A stretch of DNA of 46,845 bases, from NCBI GenBank assembly GCA_021636625.1, contig JAJWLX010000023.1, forward strand, positions 1-46,845, read 5' to 3'. This document shows positions 23,229-31,977 of the stretch, one piece after another. Position 1 is the stretch's first letter; every line of letters starts with the position of its first letter. The position numbers and the translations under genes are program-made. The DNA comes from Prevotella sp. (lineage in GTDB: Bacteria > Bacteroidota > Bacteroidia > Bacteroidales > Bacteroidaceae). The notes under the pieces are model-generated. The model was not told the DNA's origin, ran no database searches, and saw only the letters and a list, made by a program, of their open reading frames with translations.

Positions 23229-25511
23229 ATGAAAAAATTACTTCTAGGACTATTATGCACCGTTGCTCTGGGAGCATACGCTAATCCGGCAGACGATCTT
23301 CTGAATCGAATAGACAAGGGAGCTGCTGCCAAGTTCAAGACCATCCTTGTAAAATCAGACAAGGATTTCTTCGAGATAGACCAGGCAGGAAATGGCAAGA
23401 ACACCACTGAGCCTGAACCTGCCGGCAAAAACAATCCTATCATCATCCGAGGCAACTCTTGGGTCAATATTGCCGTGGGTATCAACTGGTATCTGAAACA
23501 TCATGCCGGCATCCACATCACCTGGAACAATATGAGCCAAAAATTGCCAAACGTTCTTCCTGCCGTAAAACAGAAAGAGCGCCATGAAACCGACCTCAAG
23601 CTTCGCTACGATTTCAATTACTGCACCTTCTCTTATACGATGGCTTTCTGGGACTGGAACCGATGGCAGAAAGAAATCGACTGGATGGCATTGCATGGCA
23701 TCAATATGCCACTGGCTGCCGTGGGCACGGAATGCGTATGGCGCAATATGCTTCTGAAACTCGGTTATTCTGAGGAAGAAGTGGGCAAATTCATCGCCGG
23801 ACCAGCCTTTCTTGCCTGGTGGGAGATGAACAACCTGGAAGGTTGGGGTGGTCCGTTGCCGCAGAACTGGTATAAGCAGCAGGAAACCCTGCAGAAAAAG
23901 ATTCTTGCCAGAATGAAAGAGATGGGCATGAAACCAGTCTTGCCGGGCTATTGCGGAATGGTGCCTCACGATGCCAAAAAGAGACTGGGACTGAACGTGA
24001 CGGATGCCGGCAAGTGGAACGGTTACCAGCGTCCTGCCAACCTCTCTCCTACCGATAGCAGATTTACAGAAATCGCCGACCTATATTATAAGGAACTGAC
24101 CAAGCTCTACGGAAAATCTGATTTCTACTCGATGGATCCTTTCCATGAGAGTGGAGATGATGCTGCCGTAGATTATGCCAAGGCTGGACAGGCGCTGATG
24201 AGTGCGATGAAGCGTGCCAACCCAAAAGCTGTCTGGGTGGTTCAGGGATGGAACGAGAACCCTCGTCCTCAGATGATAGATGACTTGAAGGTTGGCGACA
24301 TTCTGGTACTCGACCTCTTCTCAGAATGCCGACCGATGTTTGGCGGTCCTAGCATTCTGAAGCGGAATGGCGGTTACGGCAAGCATCAGTGGCTCTTCTG
24401 CATGCTCGAGAACTTCGGAGGCAATGTGGGTCTGCATGGAAGAATGGACCAGCTGCTGAACAACTTCTATCTGGCAACAGGAAAAAAGGGAGAAAACAAT
24501 CATCATAGTGAAACGCTCAAGGGTTGGGGCTTCACGATGGAAGGTTCGGAAAACAACCCGGTGATGTTTGAGCTGATGAGCGAACTGCCTTGGCGTGCCG
24601 AGAAGACAACCAAGGAAAACTGGCTCAAGGAATACTGCTATGCCCGCTATGGGGTGCACGATGCAACCATCGAGAAGGCATGGGCGCTCCTGGCGCAGAG
24701 CATCTACAACTGTCCGGTGGGCAACAACCAGCAGGGTACTCACGAGAGCATCTTCTGCGGTCGCCCTTCGCTCAACAACTTCCAGGTTTCCAGCTGGTCG
24801 AAGATGCGCAACTATTACGACCCGGAGGATACCCGACAGGCAGCCATCCTCTTTGCAAGTGTTGCAGACAAATACCGTGGCAACAACAACTATGAGTACG
24901 ACCTGGTAGATATCTGCCGCCAGGCTCTCGCCGACCAGGGGCGCAAACAATACTGGAAGGCTATCGCCGACTATCAATCATTCTCCCGCAAGGAGTTTGA
25001 CAAGGATGCCGACCGTTTCCTGAAGATGATTCTGCTGCAGGACAAGCTGCTCGCCACCCGTCCGGAATTCCGTCTGGGACACTGGATAGAGGAAGCACGC
25101 AACCTGGGTAAGACCGCAGCAGAGAAAGACCTCTATGAATGGAATGCCCGCGTACAGATTACCACCTGGGGCAACCGTATCTGTGCCGATGATGGCGGTT
25201 TGCGAGATTATGGACATAAGGAATGGCAAGGATTGCTGAAGGACTTCTACTACAAGCGCTGGAGTACCTATATGAAAGCACTCGCCGACCAGATGGCGGC
25301 TTGCACGAACATCGATTACGAGGCTTTGGGTAGTGGCAAAAATGCCGGCAAGACATCCGCAGAACTCTTCCAACTGGCATTGCCTAGTGCACCGAAAATC
25401 GACTGGTATGCGCTGGAGGAGCCATGGACCCTGCAGAAGAACCCATACTCATCGAAGCCAGAGGGAAATCCTGCTGACATAGCCAAGGAAGTCATTCATT
25501 TCATCAAGTAA
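23229..25511 (+). CDS. Secreted alpha-N-acetylglucosaminidase (GH89, NAGLU-like)
   Basis: The 760-residue protein has a signal peptide (KKLLLGLLCTVALGAYANP) and the three parts of the NAGLU family: an N-terminal domain (about 20-100), a TIM barrel (about 115-450) and a helical C-terminal domain. Family landmarks include YNYCTFSYTMAFWDW after the N-domain, WEMNNLEGWGGPLPQNWY, YSMDPFHESG (the acid/base-type Glu, about 304) and GWGFTMEGSENNPVMFELM (second catalytic Glu, about 440). GH89 enzymes cleave terminal alpha-linked GlcNAc, as in heparan sulfate ends, or gastric mucin GlcNAc-alpha-Gal for the clostridial enzyme. ATG 23229 is chosen because an upstream TTG at 23196 falls inside the promoter. 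It is followed 24 bp later by an HGSNAT-like gene. Confidence 0.93.
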   Translation: MKKLLLGLLCTVALGAYANPADDLLNRIDKGAAAKFKTILVKSDKDFFEIDQAGNGKNTTEPEPAGKNNPIIIRGNSWVNIAVGINWYLKHHAGIHITWNNMSQKLPNVLPAVKQKERHETDLKLRYDFNYCTFSYTMAFWDWNRWQKEIDWMALHGINMPLAAVGTECVWRNMLLKLGYSEEEVGKFIAGPAFLAWWEMNNLEGWGGPLPQNWYKQQETLQKKILARMKEMGMKPVLPGYCGMVPHDAKKRLGLNVTDAGKWNGYQRPANLSPTDSRFTEIADLYYKELTKLYGKSDFYSMDPFHESGDDAAVDYAKAGQALMSAMKRANPKAVWVVQGWNENPRPQMIDDLKVGDILVLDLFSECRPMFGGPSILKRNGGYGKHQWLFCMLENFGGNVGLHGRMDQLLNNFYLATGKKGENNHHSETLKGWGFTMEGSENNPVMFELMSELPWRAEKTTKENWLKEYCYARYGVHDATIEKAWALLAQSIYNCPVGNNQQGTHESIFCGRPSLNNFQVSSWSKMRNYYDPEDTRQAAILFASVADKYRGNNNYEYDLVDICRQALADQGRKQYWKAIADYQSFSRKEFDKDADRFLKMILLQDKLLATRPEFRLGHWIEEARNLGKTAAEKDLYEWNARVQITTWGNRICADDGGLRDYGHKEWQGLLKDFYYKRWSTYMKALADQMAACTNIDYEALGSGKNAGKTSAELFQLALPSAPKIDWYALEEPWTLQKNPYSSKPEGNPADIAKEVIHFIK

Positions 25512-25535
25512 TTCATGATATCCATCAGATAATAT

Positions 25536-26660
25536 ATGAACAGATTAAAATCACTCGACGTGATGCGAGGACTCACCGTAGCCCTTATGATATTAGTAAA
25601 CAATGGCGGGGAGCATAACTACAGTTTCCTGGAGCATAGCAAGTGGAATGGTCTCACCCCATGCGACCTGGTCTTTCCCTTCTTCCTCTTCATGATGGGA
25701 ATGTCCACCTTTCTATCCCTGAAAAAGACTGAGTTCAAGCCTTCTGCCGCCATCTACAGAAAGATTGCCAAGCGAACCGTCCTGCTCTTCCTCATCGGTC
25801 TGGGCATCAACTGGTTTGACATGATATGCAACGGAGGTGGGCTAGACTTTGCCCACCTCAGAATCTGGGCTGTCCTGCAGCGCATCGCCCTCTGCTACGG
25901 AGTAGTGGCTATGCTTGCCATCACCCTGAACCACCGTTACTTCATCCATACCATCATCGGACTGCTCGTCATCTACATGGGCATTCTGGTATTTGGCAAC
26001 GGCTATGCATACGATGCCTCCATCAACATTCTGGCACAGGTAGATAGAAGCATCTTCGGCATCGATCATCTCTATCATAGAAGTCCGGTAGATCCCGAAG
26101 GACTGCTGAGCACGATTCCAGCCATCGCCCATACGATGATAGGATTCCTCTGCTGCAAGTACATCTCCATTGCGGGACAGACTGTAGAATCCAAGATCAA
26201 GGTCTTGAAGGTAGCAGGTCTTGTGATGGTAGCCCTGGGATTCGGACTCTCCCTGATAGGTTTCGGAATCAACAAGCGCATCTGGAGTCCCAGCTACGTA
26301 TTCGTAACCTGCGGATTCGCATCCTGGATATTGGGTATCCTGGTACAGTTTATCGACGGAAGAGGTGCAGCTACCGATTCAGCTGCGACAGGCGACAGCC
26401 AGAAGAAGCCGCAGAAAGACAACATCCTGACCAGGGGATTGCTCGCCTTTGGCATGAACCCACTCTTTCTCTATGTGATGAGCGAGGCGCTCGCCATCCT
26501 CTTCGGCAGCTTCGGCATCAAGGCAGATATCTTTGCCGGCATTCACAGCCTCATCACCGATGATTATGTGGCATCGCTCACCTACGCCCTCTTCTTTGTA
26601 GCCATCCACGCCGTGATGGGAGTCTGGATGTATCACAAGAAAATCTTCATCAAACTATAG
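25536..26660 (+). CDS. HGSNAT/YeiB-like membrane acyltransferase (DUF5009 type)
   Basis: The 374-residue membrane protein begins MNRLKSLDVMRGLTVALMILVNNGG, the conserved first membrane helix of heparan-alpha-glucosaminide N-acetyltransferase homologues. Then come LTPCDLVFPFFLFMMGMS (about 45-62) and an RILxRI-like block, RIWAVLQRIALCYGVVAM (about 109-126). About ten hydrophobic segments follow. In human HGSNAT the enzyme carries acetyl from cytosolic acetyl-CoA across the membrane to terminal glucosamine; a His acts as acetyl carrier, and I cannot place its equivalent with certainty here. The immediate pairing with GH89 implies that it acetylates a terminal amino sugar that the partner then removes (inference). 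Confidence 0.85.
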   Translation: MNRLKSLDVMRGLTVALMILVNNGGEHNYSFLEHSKWNGLTPCDLVFPFFLFMMGMSTFLSLKKTEFKPSAAIYRKIAKRTVLLFLIGLGINWFDMICNGGGLDFAHLRIWAVLQRIALCYGVVAMLAITLNHRYFIHTIIGLLVIYMGILVFGNGYAYDASINILAQVDRSIFGIDHLYHRSPVDPEGLLSTIPAIAHTMIGFLCCKYISIAGQTVESKIKVLKVAGLVMVALGFGLSLIGFGINKRIWSPSYVFVTCGFASWILGILVQFIDGRGAATDSAATGDSQKKPQKDNILTRGLLAFGMNPLFLYVMSEALAILFGSFGIKADIFAGIHSLITDDYVASLTYALFFVAIHAVMGVWMYHKKIFIKL

Positions 26661-26743
26661 GCTCGTGCAATTTTTTGCATAGATAAATCACCTTATTATA
26701 TTAAAAAGCATAAAAATAGGGTGCGAGTTCGGAAAATTATTTG

Positions 26744-26751
26744 TATTTTTG
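26744..26751 (+). promoter_or_regulatory. Candidate -7 element for lysS
   Basis: TATTTTTG lies 40 bp before the ATG; no good -33 partner is visible. Confidence 0.45.
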
Positions 26752-26791
26752 CACCAAAATAAGAAAATATAAAGATATATCTGAATATAAT

Positions 26792-28522
26792 ATGAACATT
26801 TTAGAGTTAAGCGAACAGGAAATCGTTCGCAGACAGAGTCTTCAGACATTGCGCGAGATGGGCATCGACCCATACCCAGCAGCAGAGTTTCCAACCAATG
26901 CATTCAGCACTGATATCAAAGCTGAATTCAAGGACGAGGACGAGCCACGCCAGGTTGTTATCGCCGGACGTATGATGGGTCGCCGCGTGATGGGTAAAGC
27001 CAGCTTTGCAGAGTTGCAGGACTCAAAGGGAAGAATCCAGGTCTATATCGCCCGCGACGAGATTTGTCCAGACGAGAACAAGGACCTTTATAATACTGTA
27101 TTCAAGAAGCTTCTCGATATCGGTGACTTTATCGGTGTAAAGGGTTTCGTATTCCGTACACAGACTGGCGAGATTTCTGTTCACGCCAAGGAATTGTGCC
27201 TGCTCTCTAAGAGCTTGAAGCCACTCCCTATCGTGAAGTACAAGGATGGCGTGGCTTACGACAAGTTCGATGATCCTGAGTTGCGTTACCGCCAGCGCTA
27301 CGTTGACCTCATCGTTAATGATGGCGTAAAGGAAACCTTCCTGCAGCGTGCTACCGTGCTCCGCACTCTGCGCAGCGTACTCGACAACGCTGGTTATACA
27401 GAGGTAGAGACTCCTACCCTTCAGAGCATTGCCGGTGGTGCTTCTGCCCGTCCATTCATCACCCACTTCAATGCGCTCGACCAGGATATGTACATGCGTA
27501 TCGCTACCGAGCTCTACCTGAAGCGCCTCATCGTAGGTGGTTTCGAGGGTGTTTATGAAATCGGCAAGAACTTCCGCAACGAGGGTATGGACCGTAACCA
27601 CAACCCTGAGTTCACCTGTATGGAGCTTTATGTTCAGTACAAGGACTACAACTGGATGATGGCTTTCACAGAGAAGTTGCTCGAAACTATCTGTATCGCC
27701 GTAAACGGCAAGCCAGAGCGCGAGATTGATGGCAACATCATCAGTTTCAAGGCTCCATATCGCCGTCTGCCTATCCTCGATGCCATCAAGGAGAAGACCG
27801 GTTTCGACTGCGACGGCAAGACCGAGGAAGAAATCCGCGCATTCTGCAAGGAGAAGGGCATGGATGTAGATGAGACCATGGGTAAGGGTAAGTTGATTGA
27901 CGAGCTCTTCGGCGAGTTCTGCGAGGGAACCTTCCTCCAGCCAACCTTCATCACCGACTATCCTGTAGAGATGTCTCCATTGACCAAGATGCACCGTTCT
28001 AAGCCAGGCTTGACCGAGCGTTTCGAGTTGATGGTTAACGGTAAGGAGCTTGCCAATGCATACTCTGAGCTCAACGACCCAATCGACCAGGAAGAGCGTT
28101 TCATTGACCAGATGAAGCTTGCCGACAAGGGAGATGATGAGGCGATGATCATCGATCAGGACTTCCTCCGTGCCCTCCAGTATGGTATGCCTCCAACATC
28201 AGGTATCGGTATCGGTATCGACCGCTTGGTAATGCTGATGACAGGCAAGACCTTCATTCAGGAGGTACTGTTCTTCCCACAGATGAAGCCAGAGAAGAAG
28301 ATGCCACAGAGCACCATCAAGGAATGGGAAGAGATTGGCGTGCCAGAGGATTGGGCATACGTGCTCCGCAAGGCAGGTTTCAACCTCATCTCTGATATCC
28401 GTGAAGAGAAGGCTCAGGGCTTGCAGCAGAAAATCGGCGAAATCAACAAGAAGTACAAGCTCGGCTACGAGAAGCCTTCTGTTGACGACATCCAGGGCTG
28501 GATTGACGCAGCAAACAAATAA
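26792..28522 (+). CDS. lysS: Lysyl-tRNA synthetase, class II
   Basis: The 576-residue enzyme charges tRNA-Lys. An N-terminal OB-fold anticodon-binding domain lies at about 50-155 (VVIAGRMMGRRVMGKASFAELQD). The class II catalytic core shows motif 1 (YTEVETPTLQSIAGGASARPF), motif 2 (NFRNEGMDRNHNPEFT, about 268-283) and motif 3 (GIGIGIDRLVMLMTGK, about 475-490). The C-terminus extends about 70 residues past motif 3, ending in a helical tail with VDDIQGWIDAANK, as in other Bacteroidales LysRS. The ATG at 26792 fits; an upstream in-frame TTG would overlap the promoter. Confidence 0.97.
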   Translation: MNILELSEQEIVRRQSLQTLREMGIDPYPAAEFPTNAFSTDIKAEFKDEDEPRQVVIAGRMMGRRVMGKASFAELQDSKGRIQVYIARDEICPDENKDLYNTVFKKLLDIGDFIGVKGFVFRTQTGEISVHAKELCLLSKSLKPLPIVKYKDGVAYDKFDDPELRYRQRYVDLIVNDGVKETFLQRATVLRTLRSVLDNAGYTEVETPTLQSIAGGASARPFITHFNALDQDMYMRIATELYLKRLIVGGFEGVYEIGKNFRNEGMDRNHNPEFTCMELYVQYKDYNWMMAFTEKLLETICIAVNGKPEREIDGNIISFKAPYRRLPILDAIKEKTGFDCDGKTEEEIRAFCKEKGMDVDETMGKGKLIDELFGEFCEGTFLQPTFITDYPVEMSPLTKMHRSKPGLTERFELMVNGKELANAYSELNDPIDQEERFIDQMKLADKGDDEAMIIDQDFLRALQYGMPPTSGIGIGIDRLVMLMTGKTFIQEVLFFPQMKPEKKMPQSTIKEWEEIGVPEDWAYVLRKAGFNLISDIREEKAQGLQQKIGEINKKYKLGYEKPSVDDIQGWIDAANK

Positions 28523-28538
28523 AATCAAGTTTATTCCG

Positions 28539-28591
28539 TTTCAAGAATTAGAGAATTTCAGATCTTTTCTCCAATTCTCTAATTCTTGAAA
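28539..28591. terminator. Bidirectional-looking hairpin after lysS
   Basis: A perfect 19-bp stem (28539-28557 with 28573-28591) and 15-nt loop. It lacks a T-run on the plus strand (AAAAAAC follows), so it may work weakly or mainly as an mRNA 3' end stabiliser for lysS. Confidence 0.6.
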
Positions 28592-28597
28592 AAACTT

Positions 28598-28618
28598 GAG
28601 AACATTTAACACTTAACA
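28598..28618. repeat. Heptanucleotide repeat upstream of gpsA
   Basis: GAGAACA, TTTAACA and CTTAACA run in tandem, ending 12 bp before the GTG start of gpsA, matching the unit found upstream of queF. Confidence 0.65.
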
Positions 28619-28630
28619 TTATATAATAAG

Positions 28631-29629
28631 GTGTATAATTGCGGTAAAATAGCGATAATTGGCGGCGGTAGCTGGGCTACAGCAATAGCCAAGATTGTGG
28701 TGGGACATACTCATCACATAGGTTGGTATATGCGTCGCGATGACCGCATCGAGGACTTCAAGCGTATGGGCCACAACCCTGCCTATCTGATGTCAGCACG
28801 ATTCAATGTAGATGAGATTTTCTTCTCTTCCGACATCAACAAGATAGTGCAGAACTATGACACACTCGTATTCGTCACCCCATCGCCTTACCTGAAGAAC
28901 CATCTCAAGAAACTCAAGACCCGCATCAGCGACAAGTTCATCATCACAGCCATCAAGGGTATCGTGCCTGATGAAAACCTCGTCTGCTCGGAATATTTCC
29001 ATCAGGTTTATGACGTGCCATACGAGAACCTGGCATGTATCGGCGGTCCTTCTCATGCCGAGGAGGTTGCCTTGGAGCGATTGAGTTACCTCACCGTGGG
29101 TTGCAGCGACACAGACAAAGCGCATGCCTTCGCCAACGACTGTTTGGCGAGTGAGTATATCAAGACCAAAACTTCCAGCGACGTCATCGGTATCGAATAC
29201 TCATCGGTACTGAAAAACGTGTATGCCATTGCAGCAGGTATCTGTGGCGGTTTGAAGTATGGCGACAACTTCCAGGCGGTACTCATGTCGAACGCCGTTC
29301 AGGAGATGCATCGCTTCCTCACAGCCGTCCACCCTATCGACCGTAGTATGTACGACTCGGTATATTTGGGCGACTTGCTCGTAACGGGTTACAGCAACTT
29401 CTCCCGCAACCGCACCTTCGGAACCATGATAGGCAAGGGCTACAGCGTGAAAAGTGCGCAGATAGAGATGGAGATGATTGCCGAAGGATATTTCGGCACG
29501 AAGTGCATGAAGGAAATCAACCGCCACATGCACGTCAACATGCCGATTCTCGATGCCGTATATAATATATTGTACGAACGTATCAGTCCGCAAATCGAAA
29601 TCAAGCTCTTGACCGACTCGTTCAGATAA
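28631..29629 (+). CDS. gpsA: Glycerol-3-phosphate dehydrogenase [NAD(P)+]
   Basis: The 332-residue enzyme makes sn-glycerol 3-phosphate from DHAP for phospholipid synthesis. The Rossmann motif IAIIGGGSWATAIAKIV lies at about 8-24. VFVTPSPYL (about 80-88), ITAIKGIV (about 104-111), CIGGPSHAEEVA (about 136-147) and the catalytic Lys in IEYSSVLKNVYAIAAGICGGLKYGDN (about 190-215) are all in place. The only possible start in frame is GTG 28631, because a TAA lies just upstream; a GTG start is unusual in this window. It leads directly into pgi, 43 bp downstream. Confidence 0.95.
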   Translation: MYNCGKIAIIGGGSWATAIAKIVVGHTHHIGWYMRRDDRIEDFKRMGHNPAYLMSARFNVDEIFFSSDINKIVQNYDTLVFVTPSPYLKNHLKKLKTRISDKFIITAIKGIVPDENLVCSEYFHQVYDVPYENLACIGGPSHAEEVALERLSYLTVGCSDTDKAHAFANDCLASEYIKTKTSSDVIGIEYSSVLKNVYAIAAGICGGLKYGDNFQAVLMSNAVQEMHRFLTAVHPIDRSMYDSVYLGDLLVTGYSNFSRNRTFGTMIGKGYSVKSAQIEMEMIAEGYFGTKCMKEINRHMHVNMPILDAVYNILYERISPQIEIKLLTDSFR

Positions 29630-29672
29630 AGGAGAAACATTAACACATTCATTTAGATATTAAAAAGGAAAA

Positions 29673-31031
29673 ATGAAAAGTATCAGCTTAAACATTACAA
29701 AGGCTGCATCATTCCTCGCAGAGGGTGCAGTAAAGGCTTACGAGCCAAAGGTAAAGGCCGCTCAGGAAGCTCTTGAGAATGGCACTTGTGAAGGTAACGA
29801 TTTCTTGGGATGGTTGCATTTGCCATCTTCTATCACTCCTGAGTTCCTCAATGAAATCCAGGCTGTTGCCAACACATTGCGCGAAAAGTGTGAGGTCGTT
29901 GTTGTGGCAGGTATCGGTGGTAGCTACCTCGGTGCACGCGCCGTTATCGAAGGCCTCGGCAACTCTTTCGCATGGCTCGTTAACGACAAGAAGAACCCTA
30001 CTATCCTCTTCGCAGGTAACAATATCGGTGAGGACTACCTCTTCGAGTTGACTTCTTTCCTGAAGGACAAGAAGTTTGGTGTCATCAATATCTCTAAGTC
30101 TGGTACCACAACTGAGACAGCTCTCGCTTTCCGTCTTCTGAAGAAGCAGTGCGAGGATCAGCGCGGCAAGGAAGAGGCTAAGGATGTTATCGTTGCTGTA
30201 ACCGATGCCAAGAAGGGTGCTGCACGTACTTGCGCTGACAAGGAGGGTTACAAGAGCTTCATCATCCCTGACAATGTAGGTGGCCGTTTCTCTGTTCTTA
30301 CTCCAGTAGGTCTGTTGCCTATCGCTGTAGCTGGTTTCGATGTTAAGCAGCTCGTAGCTGGTGCTGTAGAGATGGAGAAGGCTTGCGGCAAGGACGTAGC
30401 TTTCGAGGAGAACCCTGCTGCTATCTATGCAGCTACACGTCAGGCTCTCTATACTCAGGCTGGCAAGAAGATTGAGATCGTCTGCAACTTCCAGCCTAAG
30501 CTTCACTACTTCGCTGAGTGGTGGAAGCAGCTCTATGGTGAGAGCGAGGGTAAGGACCAGAAGGGTATCTTCCCTGCAGCTTGCGACTTCACTACCGACC
30601 TTCACTCTATGGGTCAGTGGATTCAGCAGGGCGAGCGCTCTATCTTCGAGACTGTTATCAGCGTAGAGACTCCTAACGAGAAGTTGCTCTTCCCTCACGA
30701 CGATGAGAACCTCGACGGTTTGAACTTCCTCGAGGGCAAGCGTGTTGACGAGGTGAACAAGATGGCTGAGCTCGGTACACGTCTGGCTCACGTTGACGGT
30801 GGTGTTCCTAACATCCTGGTTAACGTACCTGAGTTGAACGCTTACTACCTCGGTCAGTTGATCTACTTCTTCGAGAAGGCTTGCGGTATCAGCGGTCTCC
30901 TGGAAGAGGTGAACCCATTCAACCAGCCAGGTGTTGAGGCTTACAAGAAGAACATGTTCGCATTGCTCAACAAGCCAGGTTATGAGGCAGAGAGCAAGGC
31001 TATCCAGGAGCGTCTGGCTAACGAGAAGTAA
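29673..31031 (+). CDS. pgi: Glucose-6-phosphate isomerase
   Basis: The 452-residue glycolytic enzyme interconverts glucose 6-phosphate and fructose 6-phosphate. It is of the shorter bacterial type. VVVAGIGGSYLGARAVIEGL (about 75-94), VINISKSGTTTETALAFRLL (phosphate-binding Ser/Thr, about 136-155), GGRFSVLTPVGLLPIAVAG (about 203-221) and DLHSMGQWIQQGERSIFET (about 311-329) are the family blocks. A purine-rich AAAAAGG precedes the ATG. Codon use is strongly biased (GCT, CTC, AAG), consistent with high expression. The HAD gene starts 3 bp after its stop. Confidence 0.97.
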   Translation: MKSISLNITKAASFLAEGAVKAYEPKVKAAQEALENGTCEGNDFLGWLHLPSSITPEFLNEIQAVANTLREKCEVVVVAGIGGSYLGARAVIEGLGNSFAWLVNDKKNPTILFAGNNIGEDYLFELTSFLKDKKFGVINISKSGTTTETALAFRLLKKQCEDQRGKEEAKDVIVAVTDAKKGAARTCADKEGYKSFIIPDNVGGRFSVLTPVGLLPIAVAGFDVKQLVAGAVEMEKACGKDVAFEENPAAIYAATRQALYTQAGKKIEIVCNFQPKLHYFAEWWKQLYGESEGKDQKGIFPAACDFTTDLHSMGQWIQQGERSIFETVISVETPNEKLLFPHDDENLDGLNFLEGKRVDEVNKMAELGTRLAHVDGGVPNILVNVPELNAYYLGQLIYFFEKACGISGLLEEVNPFNQPGVEAYKKNMFALLNKPGYEAESKAIQERLANEK

Positions 31032-31034
31032 TTG

Positions 31035-31802
31035 ATGAAAGAAATTATTTCAAAATACTTAAAAGACCACGGCTTTGGGGAATTCAACCCTAAAGCCGTT
31101 CTTTTTGATATGGATGGCGTATTGTATAACAGTATGCCCAATCATGCCGTAGCATGGCAGGAGTCGATGAAGCAGTTTGATATCCACATGACTGCCGCCG
31201 ATGCCTATGCTACCGAGGGAGCCCGAGGTATCGACACCATCCAGATGATGGTGAAGAAGCAGAAGGGTATCGACATCACGCTGGATGAAGCGCAGAAGAT
31301 GTATGATGTAAAGACCGAAATCTTCCACTCCATGCCTACCGCCGAGATTTTCCCTGGTGTGAAGGAAATCATGCAGAAGATCAAGGAAGCCGGTATGCAG
31401 GTAGGTGTCGTGACGGGCAGCGGGCAGCGCCCACTCATCCTGAGACTTCTCAACGACTTCGGCAAATATCTCGATGAAGCGCATATCGTAACTGCTTATG
31501 ATGTGAAGCGAGGCAAGCCAAATCCAGATCCTTATCTGATGGGATTGCAGAAAGCTGGCAACCTGCTGCCTTGGGAAGGCATTGTGGTAGAGAATGCTCC
31601 TTTGGGCGTTCGTGCCGGTGTAGCAGCCAACATCTTCACCGTGGCCATCAACTCCGGACCTCTGCCAGATACAGAGTTATCTGATAAAGGCAGCAACCTG
31701 CTCTATCATCAGATGACAGAGTTCTGCGATGACTTCGGAAGCTTGATTGATGCAGCAAAAGAAACAGGCAATAATGCCGAAGGAAACAGAAAAAACGGGT
31801 AA
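31035..31802 (+). CDS. HAD hydrolase, beta-phosphoglucomutase-like
   Basis: The 255-residue cytoplasmic protein has motif I VLFDMDGVLYNSMPNHA (about 22-38, with nucleophile Asp and second Asp), motif II VGVVTGSGQ (about 120-128), the motif III Lys in VKRGKPNPDPYL (about 157-168) and motif IV VVENAPLGVRAGVAA (about 181-195). The C1 helical cap contains YATEGARGIDTIQMMV. This pattern is the beta-phosphoglucomutase/phosphatase subgroup. ATG 31035 is preferred over the overlapping TTG 31032. Three bases separate it from pgi, so it is probably co-transcribed and may act on sugar phosphates (inference). Confidence 0.9.
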   Translation: MKEIISKYLKDHGFGEFNPKAVLFDMDGVLYNSMPNHAVAWQESMKQFDIHMTAADAYATEGARGIDTIQMMVKKQKGIDITLDEAQKMYDVKTEIFHSMPTAEIFPGVKEIMQKIKEAGMQVGVVTGSGQRPLILRLLNDFGKYLDEAHIVTAYDVKRGKPNPDPYLMGLQKAGNLLPWEGIVVENAPLGVRAGVAANIFTVAINSGPLPDTELSDKGSNLLYHQMTEFCDDFGSLIDAAKETGNNAEGNRKNG

Positions 31803-31822
31803 GTAACACAAACCCGTTTTTT
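31792..31822 (+). terminator. Terminator overlapping the HAD stop codon
   Basis: AAAACGGGT (31792-31800) pairs with ACCCGTTTT (31812-31820), ending in a run of six T residues. The stem includes the last codons of the HAD gene. Confidence 0.8.
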
Positions 31823-31879
31823 CTATTATCTTTTTTTATATTTCTCTTCATTTTTCTAGAAACTTTTTTTGTAACTTTC

Positions 31880-31910
31880 TTGCATCTTTCGCAAAAAAGC
31901 TGTAAATTTG
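31880..31910 (+). promoter_or_regulatory. Promoter of the fucosidase gene
   Basis: TTG at 31880-31882, a 20-bp spacer and TAAATTTG at 31903-31910, 67 bp before the ATG. Confidence 0.75.
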
Positions 31911-31977
31911 CAGCACATAAATAAATCAAAACGGCATAAACAATTAAAACATCAATCCAATTTAACTATCAAAGCAT

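Noticed and set aside
27023..27994. 323-codon open frame on the minus strand opposite lysS
   Set aside because: lysS motifs fix the plus strand as coding; the antisense translation has no family features and no promoter.
29709..30791. 360-codon open frame on the minus strand opposite pgi
   Set aside because: pgi is an unmistakable housekeeping gene with biased codons; the antisense frame is a by-product of that codon bias and shows no recognisable motifs.
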